Assembly: GCA_001447805.1 (NCBI GenBank)
Contig: CP013099.1
Span: 2,861,181 to 2,925,180 of the forward strand
Length of the DNA: 64,000 nucleotides
Origin: Candidatus Tenderia electrophaga
GTDB taxonomy: Bacteria; Pseudomonadota; Gammaproteobacteria; Tenderiales; Tenderiaceae
Direction of reading: 5' to 3'
Shown: one piece after another, positions 8,868 through 19,100 of the stretch
How positions within the stretch are numbered: the stretch's first letter is position 1
Layout of the letters: every line of letters starts with the position of its first letter
Made by a program: the position numbers and the translations under genes
The notes under the pieces: generated by a model
The model's input: the letters and a program-made list of their open reading frames with translations, nothing else
Told to the model about the DNA's origin: nothing
The model's database searches: none

Positions 8868-10544
8868 CTACGACCCGGGTAGCACAATGTGAAAAAGCGC
8901 ACCTCGAGTTGGTGGCGTTTCCGCCCAGATCCGCCCACCGTGGGCTTCCACGATCGAACGGCTGATGGCAAGCCCTATCCCCATACCGTCTGTCTTAGAC
9001 GTTTCAAACGCCTGAAATATCTTTTCGAGCATCGCCTGATCCATACCGGCCCCGTTATCCTGCACGGTCAGCTTGACACCTTCATCCACTAATGAAGCAA
9101 GAATATCAATCCGTCGGCGCTCGCCGTTAACCTGGCGCAAGGCGTCAATACTGTTGCGCAATAGGTTGATCAACACTTGCTCGACATGCAGGGGGTCAAC
9201 GCAAATCAGGGGCAAGTCTTCGGCATATCCCGCATGTACGGCAACCTGTTCGTCCATTAGCAAGGGGTTCACCAAGCCGAGCGCGCCATCCACGAGTGCG
9301 GATACCGCCAGCGACTCTTTACGCAATTTGCCGTGGCGCGCGAATTCACGCAAATGTTGAATGACCTTGCTGCTGCGCTTCACCTGCTCACGCGATACGG
9401 CAAGCAAGTGCTTTAACTCATTCCGGTCGCAGTCTTGCTTTTCTGTCAAGCGCTGTGCTGCATAAATGAAGTGATCGATAGCCATCAGCGGCTGATTGAG
9501 TTCATGCGCCAGGGTCGATGTCAACTCTCCCATGGCGTTCAGACGACCGGTATGGATTGCCGCTTCGGAATGCTTGCGCACCTCCTGTTCGGCCTCCTTG
9601 CGAGCACTGATATCAGCGGTCATGCCGACCAGCCGGATCAGCTTGCCGCGGCCATCAAAAAAGCCCCGCCCGGATTCTTCAAGCCAGCGCACCCCCCCGC
9701 CGGGCGGCAAAAAGCGATACTCGATATGATAGGCATCCTGCGCCGGTGTCAGGTTGTATATATTATCGAGAAAACGCTCGCGGTCCTCGGGGTGGATGTG
9801 GGCAAAAAACCATTGGCCGGTCTCGTGTTCAGACGCCACCGTCATCCCCGGTCTGGACATGGCTTCGATTTTGCCCGAGTGCTTGACTTCATCCGTCGCC
9901 GGATCCCACTCGAAAGCCTTCATACGCCCGACTTCCGCCGCTTGTTTAAGGCGTAGTTCGCTTTGCCGCAGGGCGATGTTTCGCTCCTCCACTTCAGCCT
10001 CAAGCCGTGAACGCATATCACGTAATTCAGCTTCGATTTGTTTTAGCCGGGAAACATCTTCGACGGCTATATTAATACCGACGACAGCGCCAGCGCGGTC
10101 CCTCAACGGCACATAATGTTCGACAAAAATGTGCTTGCCGCAGCGAACCTCGCATTCGAGTGCCGGCTCCCCCGTACGGATCACACGATAGAGCAGGGCT
10201 TCGCTTTGCTCGGCGCGATCCGGGCAAATCTCGCGTAGACCATGCCCGATATGCGCGGCGATCGGAATACCATGCATCTGCGCCAACCATTGATTGACAC
10301 GGCTGAAGCGCAGGTCGGCATCGAGCACGGCCAACCCTACATGGGCCGATGCATAGATTTGTTCCAGCCCCTCCAGCCCGTCCTCTTGTTGCAATGGACG
10401 GCTGTGCGTCTTCGCCTTGGGGTGACTGGAACCGGATTGCTGCGGATATAAGCGGGCGGAAGCGCCGACCCCTGATGCGGCAAACAGCTTCTGTAAGGAC
10501 ACGCCTGGTCGTGCCGCGCGGGGGTTGTCATTACCCTGACTCAT
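8868..10544 (-). CDS. FixL-like PAS sensor histidine kinase
   Basis: This 558-residue kinase has no evident membrane segment, so it is probably cytoplasmic. It contains a PAS domain at about residues 55-170, a coiled stretch, a second PAS (PAS_3 type) at about 205-315, a dimerisation and phospho-acceptor domain with His347 in LAHELNQPL, and a catalytic ATPase domain with the N box around Asn464, DNGAGM near 496 and GMGIGL at 520-525. The layout is that of FixL, StyS and TodS-type kinases that pair with FixJ-like regulators. I see no haem-binding His in the FixL context, so the signal is open. The ATG at 10544 has AGGGAG upstream; a GTG at 10556 is too close to that site. Confidence 0.93.
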   Translation of the reverse strand: MSQGNDNPRAARPGVSLQKLFAASGVGASARLYPQQSGSSHPKAKTHSRPLQQEDGLEGLEQIYASAHVGLAVLDADLRFSRVNQWLAQMHGIPIAAHIGHGLREICPDRAEQSEALLYRVIRTGEPALECEVRCGKHIFVEHYVPLRDRAGAVVGINIAVEDVSRLKQIEAELRDMRSRLEAEVEERNIALRQSELRLKQAAEVGRMKAFEWDPATDEVKHSGKIEAMSRPGMTVASEHETGQWFFAHIHPEDRERFLDNIYNLTPAQDAYHIEYRFLPPGGGVRWLEESGRGFFDGRGKLIRLVGMTADISARKEAEQEVRKHSEAAIHTGRLNAMGELTSTLAHELNQPLMAIDHFIYAAQRLTEKQDCDRNELKHLLAVSREQVKRSSKVIQHLREFARHGKLRKESLAVSALVDGALGLVNPLLMDEQVAVHAGYAEDLPLICVDPLHVEQVLINLLRNSIDALRQVNGERRRIDILASLVDEGVKLTVQDNGAGMDQAMLEKIFQAFETSKTDGMGIGLAISRSIVEAHGGRIWAETPPTRGALFHIVLPGS

Positions 10545-10683
10545 CGCTCGCCACACTCCCTATACGACACCCAGTAGCACTTCCACCCGCTCATAATTGA
10601 CCTTTCACGTGCTCGACGCCCGCCGGGACACACGTTAGTAGTTGACCAGTTTGCTATGGTATTTTGACTATAGTTCAAACCTC

Positions 10684-10694
10684 AGGTCATTACC
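10684..10694. promoter_or_regulatory. candidate regulator half-site upstream of the kinase gene
   Basis: The sequence AGGTCATTACC resembles AGGTATCATTACC at 8111-8123, within the palindrome before the diguanylate cyclase gene, with two bases missing from the centre. It lies about 140 bp before the kinase start, in the only long untranslated stretch of this signalling block. A role in autoregulation by the FixJ-like protein is conceivable. The match is short and could be chance. Confidence 0.25.
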
Positions 10695-10811
10695 AGTCCT
10701 AAATCAGGGGATTTGTACCGCCATCCAGACCTGTGGCTGCGCCTCGGCGAGACGGCCGGCCCGAGCGATGCGATCGCTGTCACTGCGAGCACGTGCGCGG
10801 CATCGGTGCCC

Positions 10812-13800
10812 CTAACTTCCCCCGCCCAGCGCAGGACCGGAAGAATCAGACCGACCGTCCCCGCCGCCCGAGAGTCGCGCCAGCAACTTATTCGCCTCTT
10901 TCAGATCGCGTGCCAAACGCCGATTCTCAATCAGCATCTCATAACGCCGAAAGGCCTCGTTGATATTGGCACGCAATACATCGATCTCCCAAGGCTTGGT
11001 AAAAAATCGGTAGATATCGCCGCGGTTGATGGCATCGGTAATAAACTCGACATCCGTGTAACCACTCAAGACAACCCGAATCGTATCGGGATATAGTTCC
11101 TTCGCCTTGCTCAAAAATTCGACGCCGCTCATGCCGGGCATACGCTGGTCAGCGACGATGACGCCGACCTGATTAACAGCCAACACCTCCAGGCCCTGCT
11201 CACCGCTGGTGGCGGTCAATATGCGATACCCCTCAGAATGCAGGCCGCGTTCAAGCGCGAGCAGCACAGTGGGCTCGTCATCCACTAACAACAGGGTCTT
11301 GGCAGTCTGGCCTATACCGGCGCCGGGCAGCACCGGCATACGCTTGGGCCCAGCCAACAATCGAGTCACTTCGTCTACAGGCAGCGGTCGACTGAAAACA
11401 TAACCCTGCAACTGATCGCAATTATGGTCGCGCAGAAAATCCACTTGCGCACCGGTTTCCACCCCTTCGGCAATGACCGTCAAGCCGAGACTGTGTCCCA
11501 GCGTGATAATGGAGCGGGCGATGATCGCATCGTCGGGGTTTGTCAGCATATCCTGGACAAACGTCTTGTCGATTTTGAGATTATCCACCGGCAGCCGTTT
11601 CAGATACGACAAGGATGAAAAACCGGTGCCGAAATCATCAATGGCGATCTGGACGCCCAATTCACTGAGCTTATAGAGGGTCTCGATCACATTCTCCTGA
11701 TTCTCCATCAGCATGCTTTCAGTCAACTCCAATTCCAACAAACCAGGTTGCAGATCGGTCTCCTCAAGAATCGCCTTCACTTTCTCATAGATATGGGGCT
11801 GCTTCAGCTGGCGCACCGAAAGATTGACTGCGACCTTGATGGGCTCGAAACCCATTTCCAGCCAGGTTTTCAATTGCCGGGTCGCGCTGCGCAGCACCCA
11901 CTCGCCAATCTGTAGTATCTGCCCGCTACGTTCGGCGATCGGTATAAACTCGTCCGGCGGAATCATGCCGAATTCAGAATGCTTCCAGCGCAGTAGGGCC
12001 TCGACCCCGATGACGGCGCCACCGTCCAAGGCCACCTGTGGCTGGTAATACACCTGCAACTCACCAGCTTCGATGGCGTGCGGTATATCGCTCTCCAAGC
12101 GTAAGGCGTGGGCCGTGGTTTGCTGCAGATCGGAGGTAAAAAAGCAATAATCGTTACGCCCCATGTGTTTGGCGCGATACATGGCGATGTCCGCATACTT
12201 CGCCAACACATCAAACTCCCTGCCGTCGTCGGGACAGACGGCGATACCGATCGAAAATGACACCGTCAAGCGGTAGTCGTCGATTTGGTAGGCCTGGTTG
12301 ACGGCTGCGAGCACCTTCTCCGCCACCCGGGCGGCCCCGTGGGCATCGGTATTCGGCAGCAACAGCACAAATTCATCGCCGCCCTGGCGCGAGACCGTAT
12401 CGCCGTCACGCACCACCGACAACAAGCGGTTGGCGACCTCGGCCAATAACTTGTCGCCCATGCCGTGGCCCAAGGTATCGTTCACATATTTGAATCGATC
12501 AAGGTCGCAGAACAATACCGAGACCTTTTTATTTTGGCGCTCAGACAAAGTAATGGCATGCCTGGCCCTATCGAGGAGCAATGCCCGATTAGGCAGCCTG
12601 GTCAGGGGGTCATAATGCGCCAACCAACGGATATGCTCTTCGTACTGCTTGCGCTGGGTGATGTCCTCGAAGACACCGATGTAGCCGGTCAATTTGCCGC
12701 CGGCATCAACCGCTTGGGTGATACTCAACCACTCGGGATAGACGCTGTCGTCTTTGCGCTTGTTCCAGATTTCGCCCTGCCAGTAGCCGTCCCGAGCCAA
12801 GGTTTCATCTATGGCCTGAAAAAACGCGGCGTCGTGCCGATCCGACGACACCAAGCGTGGCGTCTTGCCCAGGGCTTCCGCCGCTTCATAGCCGGTGATT
12901 TCGGTAAACGCCTTGTTTACCATGACGATAGTCCGATCGGCATCGGTGATCATGATGCCCTCACGGCTTTGCTCGAACACCTGCGCGGCCAAATGCATCT
13001 CCGCTTCAATGGATTTACGTTCGCTGAGATCCATGAGCGTTCCTGTCAGCCTCACGGTTTTTCCGGTTTCATCACATGTCGCGATGCCTCGAATCAGCGT
13101 GGGCACATAGTGACCGTCTTTATGGCGGAAGCGGCATTCGACCGACTCCCGATCCTGAACACCGCTGGTCAAGCGCTCGATGGCCTCTTCCACGGCATGA
13201 ATGTCGTCCGCATGGGCGAGACGTCGCCACAAACCGGAATCAGCGGACAATTCATCGATCTCATAGCCAAACATGCGCCAGAACTGCGGCGAGTAGTACA
13301 ACTCATCTTGCACCAGGTCCCAATCCCAAGGGGCGTCATTGGAGCCCTCGATAATCAAGGATAGACGTTGTTGGGCCTGCTTACGATCGGTGATATCCCG
13401 GGCAATACCCAGCACCCCGACCAATCTGCCTTGTGGATCGAACACCGGTGTCTTGATGGTTTCGAACACACAATGATAGCCGGTCCGCCGGAAGCTTAAC
13501 GACTCCTCGGCGATGGTGGGCTGCTGGTCTAGAATGACCTTACGGTCATTTTCTTGGAAGAAATCCGCCAAGTCTTTATCGACGAAGTCGTAATCCGTCT
13601 TTCCGACTATTTCATCCTCATCGGCGCCGAAGACACGCTCAAACACAGGATTGCAGAACAGATAAACGCCCGCCGTATCCTTTAGCCAAATCAGATCCGG
13701 GATGGTATTCAGAAGTGTCCTGAGGCGCGCCTCGCTCGCCTTCAGCGCCTGCTCGGCCAGCTTTGTGCCAGTAATATCACGCACCGTGGACACCAGATAG

Positions 13801-15383
13801 TCGGCCGTACCGTCGGGTTTGCGCACGCACTTTACGTCGACCGTGGCGAACACGATGGCGCCATCTTTGCGGACAAAGCGTTTGTCTAGGGTATAACCGT
13901 CCGACTCGGCGCGCACGACACGGTCAAATGCGGCGAAATTTTGCTTCAAATCGTCGGGGTGGGTGACGTCGTCCCACGTCATTTGAGCGAGTTCATCGAA
14001 TTCATAACCGAGAATTTCGCACAAACAATCATTGAACAGGAGCCAACGCCGGGTGGTGGGCGAGGTGATCGCCATACCGATAAACGGCAGTTCATAAAAA
14101 TGGCGCAAGGCGCGATCGGTCTTCGTCTTTTCCGCCTGCAGCGCGAGCCCGTACACGCGCTGCTGCTGCCGCCAGAGTATAATCAAACTGATTGAAATGA
14201 CGCTTACCGCCAACAGACTAATCAGGCTTATCCAGCGTACCAGGATATAAAGCGGTTCCAGCACCTCGGCCCTGTCCAGTTTCGCGATAATCTGCCAACG
14301 GGTACCGTTCACCGCATGAAACGCCGCCAGTACCGGCACGCCGCGATAATCCTTGCCCTGGAATACCCCGGACCCGCCGCTGCGCACGGCGAACGCCGCC
14401 GCCAGATGCGGGTCACGCGTGGAAAACTGCAGATCTAGGGGATTCGCTTGACTGAACTTCGGTTGATTAAGAAACATGACGCTGTCACCGTCGTCGCGCA
14501 CCAGCAGGGTTTCGCCACTGGGACTGCTGTCGGGCCAGCGTGTCATGTAGGGGAGCAGGAACTGCTCCGGCTCGATGTGGATGAGGATATAACCCGGCCG
14601 AGTTTCAGAAGCGCCGTCAGGACCCAGACCGACGAGCAAATCAAAATGTAGCGTGCCCTCGGCATCCCGGAACAGGGGCATTACCTGAAACCCCGTGGCC
14701 GGCAGCGACATCAGCATTTCTTGCTGATTGGCCAACGGCCGATGGGGCTCGCCTGAGGTCAGCAGCCCTCCTCCTTGGGCATTTAACAACACAATGGAAC
14801 GATAGCCGTAGGCATTGCGAAAGGCATTCAGGCGTGCGCGCAGCGCTTGCTTAGGGCCGTCGTCGCCGCGGGCGAGACGGACAACCTGGGCGACGAAGCT
14901 CGGGTCCCGTGCCAGCGTATAGCCGTCGCTTTGGCGCTCGTTTATCCAACTCTCGATCTGCAGCGCCTTGAGCTTTGCAATCGCATCAAGATTATTGAGC
15001 GTGTCCCGCTCCAGGCGGGGTTCCTGGTAGGCAAGGATTCCCACGCCGACCACGGGCACCAGTAATAACAAGGACATCAGCATCACGACTAATCGGCGTG
15101 TACTCGGGCGGTTGTCGCCCGGCGGGGCCTGGACGTGGTCATCAGCGTTGGCAGCGGGTCCTTGCCCGTACTTCAGCAGCAGGTAGAGCAAGGCCCCGGA
15201 CAGCGCCACAAAAAACACCCCGTTGACTAGCTCGAGCTGGCTTAAGATGACGCTGTCATCGGTACTGAGTTGGAGCAAAAAGGACGAAACGTAAATCCAT
15301 AGGCCGGCGAATACCACGTAGCACATCGCAATCATCACGGGACTACGGCCGGGGTGGAAACCCTTATTGAGAATGGACGACAT
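10812..15383 (-). CDS. membrane Cache-PAS(4)-GGDEF-EAL-receiver protein
   Basis: A 1523-residue sensor for cyclic di-GMP turnover. Hydrophobic segments lie near residues 17-37, 53-70 and 98-118, then a large extracytoplasmic Cache-like sensor (about 120-375) and a fourth membrane segment (about 378-403). Four PAS domains follow (about 425-545, 550-665, 672-790 and 795-915), then a GGDEF domain with GGDEF at 1001-1005 and an RxxD inhibitory site at 992-995. The EAL domain has EALLRW at 1128-1133, ELTES, DDFGTG and EGVE, so phosphodiesterase residues look intact. A receiver domain ends the protein, with DDE at 1368-1370, Asp1412 and Lys1463. A receiver after EAL is uncommon, since receivers usually lead. 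The ATG at 15383 follows AAGGA, but the spacing is short. Confidence 0.94.
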   Translation of the reverse strand: MSSILNKGFHPGRSPVMIAMCYVVFAGLWIYVSSFLLQLSTDDSVILSQLELVNGVFFVALSGALLYLLLKYGQGPAANADDHVQAPPGDNRPSTRRLVVMLMSLLLLVPVVGVGILAYQEPRLERDTLNNLDAIAKLKALQIESWINERQSDGYTLARDPSFVAQVVRLARGDDGPKQALRARLNAFRNAYGYRSIVLLNAQGGGLLTSGEPHRPLANQQEMLMSLPATGFQVMPLFRDAEGTLHFDLLVGLGPDGASETRPGYILIHIEPEQFLLPYMTRWPDSSPSGETLLVRDDGDSVMFLNQPKFSQANPLDLQFSTRDPHLAAAFAVRSGGSGVFQGKDYRGVPVLAAFHAVNGTRWQIIAKLDRAEVLEPLYILVRWISLISLLAVSVISISLIILWRQQQRVYGLALQAEKTKTDRALRHFYELPFIGMAITSPTTRRWLLFNDCLCEILGYEFDELAQMTWDDVTHPDDLKQNFAAFDRVVRAESDGYTLDKRFVRKDGAIVFATVDVKCVRKPDGTADYLVSTVRDITGTKLAEQALKASEARLRTLLNTIPDLIWLKDTAGVYLFCNPVFERVFGADEDEIVGKTDYDFVDKDLADFFQENDRKVILDQQPTIAEESLSFRRTGYHCVFETIKTPVFDPQGRLVGVLGIARDITDRKQAQQRLSLIIEGSNDAPWDWDLVQDELYYSPQFWRMFGYEIDELSADSGLWRRLAHADDIHAVEEAIERLTSGVQDRESVECRFRHKDGHYVPTLIRGIATCDETGKTVRLTGTLMDLSERKSIEAEMHLAAQVFEQSREGIMITDADRTIVMVNKAFTEITGYEAAEALGKTPRLVSSDRHDAAFFQAIDETLARDGYWQGEIWNKRKDDSVYPEWLSITQAVDAGGKLTGYIGVFEDITQRKQYEEHIRWLAHYDPLTRLPNRALLLDRARHAITLSERQNKKVSVLFCDLDRFKYVNDTLGHGMGDKLLAEVANRLLSVVRDGDTVSRQGGDEFVLLLPNTDAHGAARVAEKVLAAVNQAYQIDDYRLTVSFSIGIAVCPDDGREFDVLAKYADIAMYRAKHMGRNDYCFFTSDLQQTTAHALRLESDIPHAIEAGELQVYYQPQVALDGGAVIGVEALLRWKHSEFGMIPPDEFIPIAERSGQILQIGEWVLRSATRQLKTWLEMGFEPIKVAVNLSVRQLKQPHIYEKVKAILEETDLQPGLLELELTESMLMENQENVIETLYKLSELGVQIAIDDFGTGFSSLSYLKRLPVDNLKIDKTFVQDMLTNPDDAIIARSIITLGHSLGLTVIAEGVETGAQVDFLRDHNCDQLQGYVFSRPLPVDEVTRLLAGPKRMPVLPGAGIGQTAKTLLLVDDEPTVLLALERGLHSEGYRILTATSGEQGLEVLAVNQVGVIVADQRMPGMSGVEFLSKAKELYPDTIRVVLSGYTDVEFITDAINRGDIYRFFTKPWEIDVLRANINEAFRRYEMLIENRRLARDLKEANKLLARLSGGGDGRSDSSGPALGGGS

Positions 15384-15789
15384 ATTCCTTGACCCACACT
15401 AACGACGATCCATATCGCCCTTTTCCTGTAATTCCAACCCGTCACCTCAGCGATGAAACCGGCGCGCGCGATGCCGCGGCACGAGTTCAGCGCAGCGCGC
15501 GGCCCGTTGAGCTCGGCCAACCACTAATTTATTAGTATTTTTTGGCAAGACGCGGATCCGTAATCAGCCGTTGAGGACAGTGACACTATCTTCAATAGGC
15601 ATCGGACCGGGCCCGCGCGCCTGTGCATATACGCGCGCCGACGCCGTCACTCCGACGGATGGATTAATCCGCCTATACGGTTATCGTACAAACTGCCCTA
15701 TAGATTAGTCTCGGTCTCGCCACGTGCAATTACGCCAGGAAAGACCGTCCGGCGTTGCCACGCCGGGAACGCCACCGGTCCCGCGCGAC
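15384..15789. other. 406-bp intergenic stretch, no gene seen
   Basis: No convincing coding region was found on either strand. Features noted are an AT-rich hairpin (ACTAAT, TT, ATTAGT) at 15523-15536 followed by a T-run on the plus strand, and a GC-rich hairpin at 15749-15766 near the end of the SirB2-like gene. The promoter of the 1523-residue sensor gene must lie here, but I cannot place it with confidence. Confidence 0.5.
15749..15766 (-). terminator. weak candidate terminator after the SirB2-like gene
   Basis: A perfect 7-bp stem (CCGGCGT with ACGCCGG, 4-base loop) lies about 25 bp past the stop of the SirB2-like gene. On the minus strand it is followed by ACGGTCTTTCC, which has only a short T-run, so termination strength is doubtful. 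Confidence 0.35.
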
Positions 15790-16170
15790 TCAGGCGCAGA
15801 AAAGGGGCAACGGCGATTTGGTGAGCGCAACAACGACGATATAGGCAAATACCAGCAGGGCAAGCCACCAGGCGGTGATGCGGATATTACGCGTCTTGCC
15901 CAGGCGCAATGCCACCAGGCCCAGGCCTATGTACACCAGCAGGCCGACGATCTTGGCCGCCAGCCAGGGGCTGTTGGCCGGATTGAAGCCGTACTGTACG
16001 GCCAGCCAGATCGCGCTGAACAACAAGGTGGCATCGACGACATGGGGCAGTGTCCTGACCCAACGCGTGCGCAGCAGCGCGGACTCACGCATCATGAGTA
16101 TGCCGCGCAGGATGAATCCCAGGATGGACACCACGGCGCTGCCGACATGGATGAGTTTGACGCCATCCAT
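15790..16170 (-). CDS. SirB2-like integral membrane protein
   Basis: A 126-residue protein with four hydrophobic segments and little else, matching the SirB family in size and pattern: an N-terminal KLIHVGSAVVSILGFILRG segment, then RTLPHVVDATLLFSA, and a C-terminal helix. SirB was linked to invasion-gene regulation in Salmonella, but the family's biochemical role is not known. I start it at the ATG at 16170, because the longer in-frame extension overlaps the upstream gene. That start lies 4 bp after the stop of the AddA-like gene, so the three genes 15790-22244 probably form one transcript. The functional tie to DNA repair is unclear. Confidence 0.8.
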   Translation of the reverse strand: MDGVKLIHVGSAVVSILGFILRGILMMRESALLRTRWVRTLPHVVDATLLFSAIWLAVQYGFNPANSPWLAAKIVGLLVYIGLGLVALRLGKTRNIRITAWWLALLVFAYIVVVALTKSPLPLFCA

Positions 16171-16174
16171 CACG

Positions 16175-19100
16175 CTAGCCTTCCGCCTCCCAGGCGCGCC
16201 AGGCCTGCAACCGCGGGAAGTAAAGCCCCACACGTATGGGGCGCGGATCGCGCAGCTGCATCAATGCCGCGTAGCGTGACAATTGATGTTGATAGCGCGC
16301 CTGCTCGCTGTCGAGAAACGCTGTGGAATCACCGCCTTCATGGGCGCCGGTCTTGTAGTCGATAATCCAGCGCGTACCGTGTTCGTCGACAAAGCTGCGA
16401 TCGATGACGACCCGCACCACGCGCCCACCTAACATCCCGCTGAGCGCCAGTTCACAGGCGCTGTCCTGGTGACCCGAGGCCAGTATCCAGCGTCCCCGTT
16501 CATCCCGCAGGGTCAGCCGCAGACTTTGCTCGACCTGGGCGGCGGCGTCCTCCACGGCATCGGCCATCACCCCGAGTCGCAACAGGGCGGCACGGTAATA
16601 CGGGCGCAAGGCGGTGATGCGTTGTTCGTCCCAGTGCTGCAGCCCCTGTTGCGCGATGCGTTGCAACAATTCGTGCACCACCGTGCCCACGTGGCGCGCG
16701 GTTTCGCCGGCCCAGCTGAATTCCAGTTCGGTTTCCTGTTCGAGGAGTGTCGCCTCCGCCCCCAGCTCCCATGAGCTGGTCGGCGTCGGCGGCTGCCATT
16801 CAGCTCGGCTGCGTTTAAGGCTTGCCAGTGCGGCAAAGCCGTCCTCGCGCGCCGTTACCTCGGCCGTTGTCGGCCGGACGCTGTCGTGTGCCTGCACAAA
16901 TTCTTCTTCCAGCGTGGGCCACAGCAGCTTGAGCAGGGAACCGGACTGGGGCGGTCGCAGGTCTTGTTCATTGGCGGTGGTATGTCCCAGCACGTGCAGG
17001 CGCCGTCGTGCCCGGGTCGCGGCCACATACAACACGCGGCCGGTCTCGAATTCGGCCTTGCGCTTGTCGACACTCTTCAGGTAGTTGTAAATGGCATCAT
17101 GGACCTCACCGGTGGCGCGCAGCGGCGCCAATAACAATTCACCCCGGGCGCCGCTGGACCAGCGCTCCAACCACATCAACAATGGGCTTTCATCGGGCGG
17201 CGCCTTGCGTCCCAGACCGGGCAGGATCACCGTGTCGAATTCCAGCCCCTTCGACTTGTGGATGGTCATCAGTTGCAGGCCGTCATCAGCCTCGATATCG
17301 GGCCGAGCGAACAGCTTAGCCAGACGCTCGTCCAGCAGCTGCACCTCATCCAGGCCGCCGGCGCTGTCCAGCGTCTGCAACAGGTTCAGAAACACCTCGG
17401 CATCTTCCAGATCGGTGCTGTTCTCCACACAGGCCGGTCCGCCCAGCTGCAGCCAGACCGATTCGACCCAATGGCGCAGGCCGTGGCGAAAACGCGCGGC
17501 CATGGCCTTGACCAACACGCTGCGCAGGCGCGTCAGTCGCTGCCGGCCAGGCGCCGACAACTGCGCGATCAGCGCATCGTCCTGCAACTGGCGCCAGATC
17601 ACCGCGCTGGCATCGGCGTCGGCAAGCCGGGTGAGGTCGGCCAGCTCCAGCCCACACCAGGGTGCGCGCAGCAGCGCCAGCCAGGCGAGGCGATCGGCGG
17701 GATGTAACAGGGCGCGGGTCAGGGCGTAAAGATCCTGCACCACCGGCCGGTGGCCGAGCTGTTCGATCTCGATGGCGCGGTAGCGCAGGCCTTCCCGTTT
17801 CATGGCGGCGACGATCTCGGCCAGATGACTGCGGGCACGCACCAGCACGGCGATGGAGCCGCGCGGATTTTCACGCTGCGCCCGGCAAATCAAATCGACG
17901 ACCCGGTCGGCCTCCGCCGCGGCGTCCTGCGCCAGCCAGGGGTGAATCTGCACCGCCTCGCCGTCGTGGCCGTGAAAGGCCACCGAACGGGAATACGCCA
18001 CCGCACCGACGGTGACATCCTCACTCGGCGGAAATACATCGGCAAAGGTTCGATTGACCCAGTCCACCACGCCCGCCTGGGAGCGAAAGTTCACGCTCAG
18101 AGTGAGCGGTGTCAGCGCCACGTCGCCGATGCCCGCACGCCGCGCGCGCAGATACAGCCCCACCTCCGCCTCGCGAAAACGGTAAATGGACTGCATGGGA
18201 TCGCCCACCAGAAACAGGCTGCGGCCGTCGTCCGGCTGCCAGCCGGCGGTGAGCCGTTGCAGCAATTCGAACTGACCGAAGGAGGTGTCTTGAAATTCAT
18301 CGACCAACAGATGTTGGATACGATAGTCCAGGGCCAGGGCCAGATCGCTGGGGGCCTCCTCCTCGCCCAGGGCGGTCAGGGCCGATTGCGCCATCTCACT
18401 GAAATCGACCTGGCCGCGACTGCCGAAGACGACGCGCAGATGGGCCACCGCCACCAGCAACAGTTCACACATGGCCTCGACAATCTGCCACTGCGCGTCG
18501 CTGTAGCGCGGTGACGGCAGGGAACGCACATCGTGCAACTGCTGTTGCAGGCCGGGCACTTGGTCCAGCAGACCGATCAATGCCTGGGCGTCTTCCTTCC
18601 TTTGTTTGAATAAGGCCTTCTCCGCCTTGTCCTTGGTGCCGCTGGGGGCGGGAAAACCGAGTTTGGCGTCGAGCCGTTTGCGCCAGCCGCCCTGCTTGGC
18701 CAGCAACAACTCACACACGCCCAGCCACTGCGGCAGGGCATCGGCATGCGCGTGCGGCAGATCGGTCAGGCCGCGACAGGCGGCCAGCGGATGATCGTCG
18801 GCGACCCGCTGTGAGGCGAAGTCCACCAGTTCCATCAGGCTGGAAATCTGCATCACGGGAAAGGCGTCCCGCGCCTGATGCAGCAGCTCGACGACGGTGT
18901 TGGCCAAGGCCCGCTCCAAGGCCTCGCGCCACTGCGGCTCGCGCACCTTGACCAGATGGCGCAACCACTGATCGCGCCGCGCCAGCATGCTCACCAGCAT
19001 CTGTTCGGCCAGGCCGAGATTGTTGTCCAGGTGGGCCAGCAACTGCTCGATGGCCGGCGACCAGTCCTGGCCCTGTTCCAGATCGGCCAGGGTGGTGCGC

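Noticed and set aside
7047-10544. Assignment of the kinase and regulator as FixL/FixJ controlling nitrogen fixation.
   Set aside because: The kinase lacks a visible haem-binding PAS signature and no nif or fix gene is in the window. Only the general architecture is FixL/FixJ-like.
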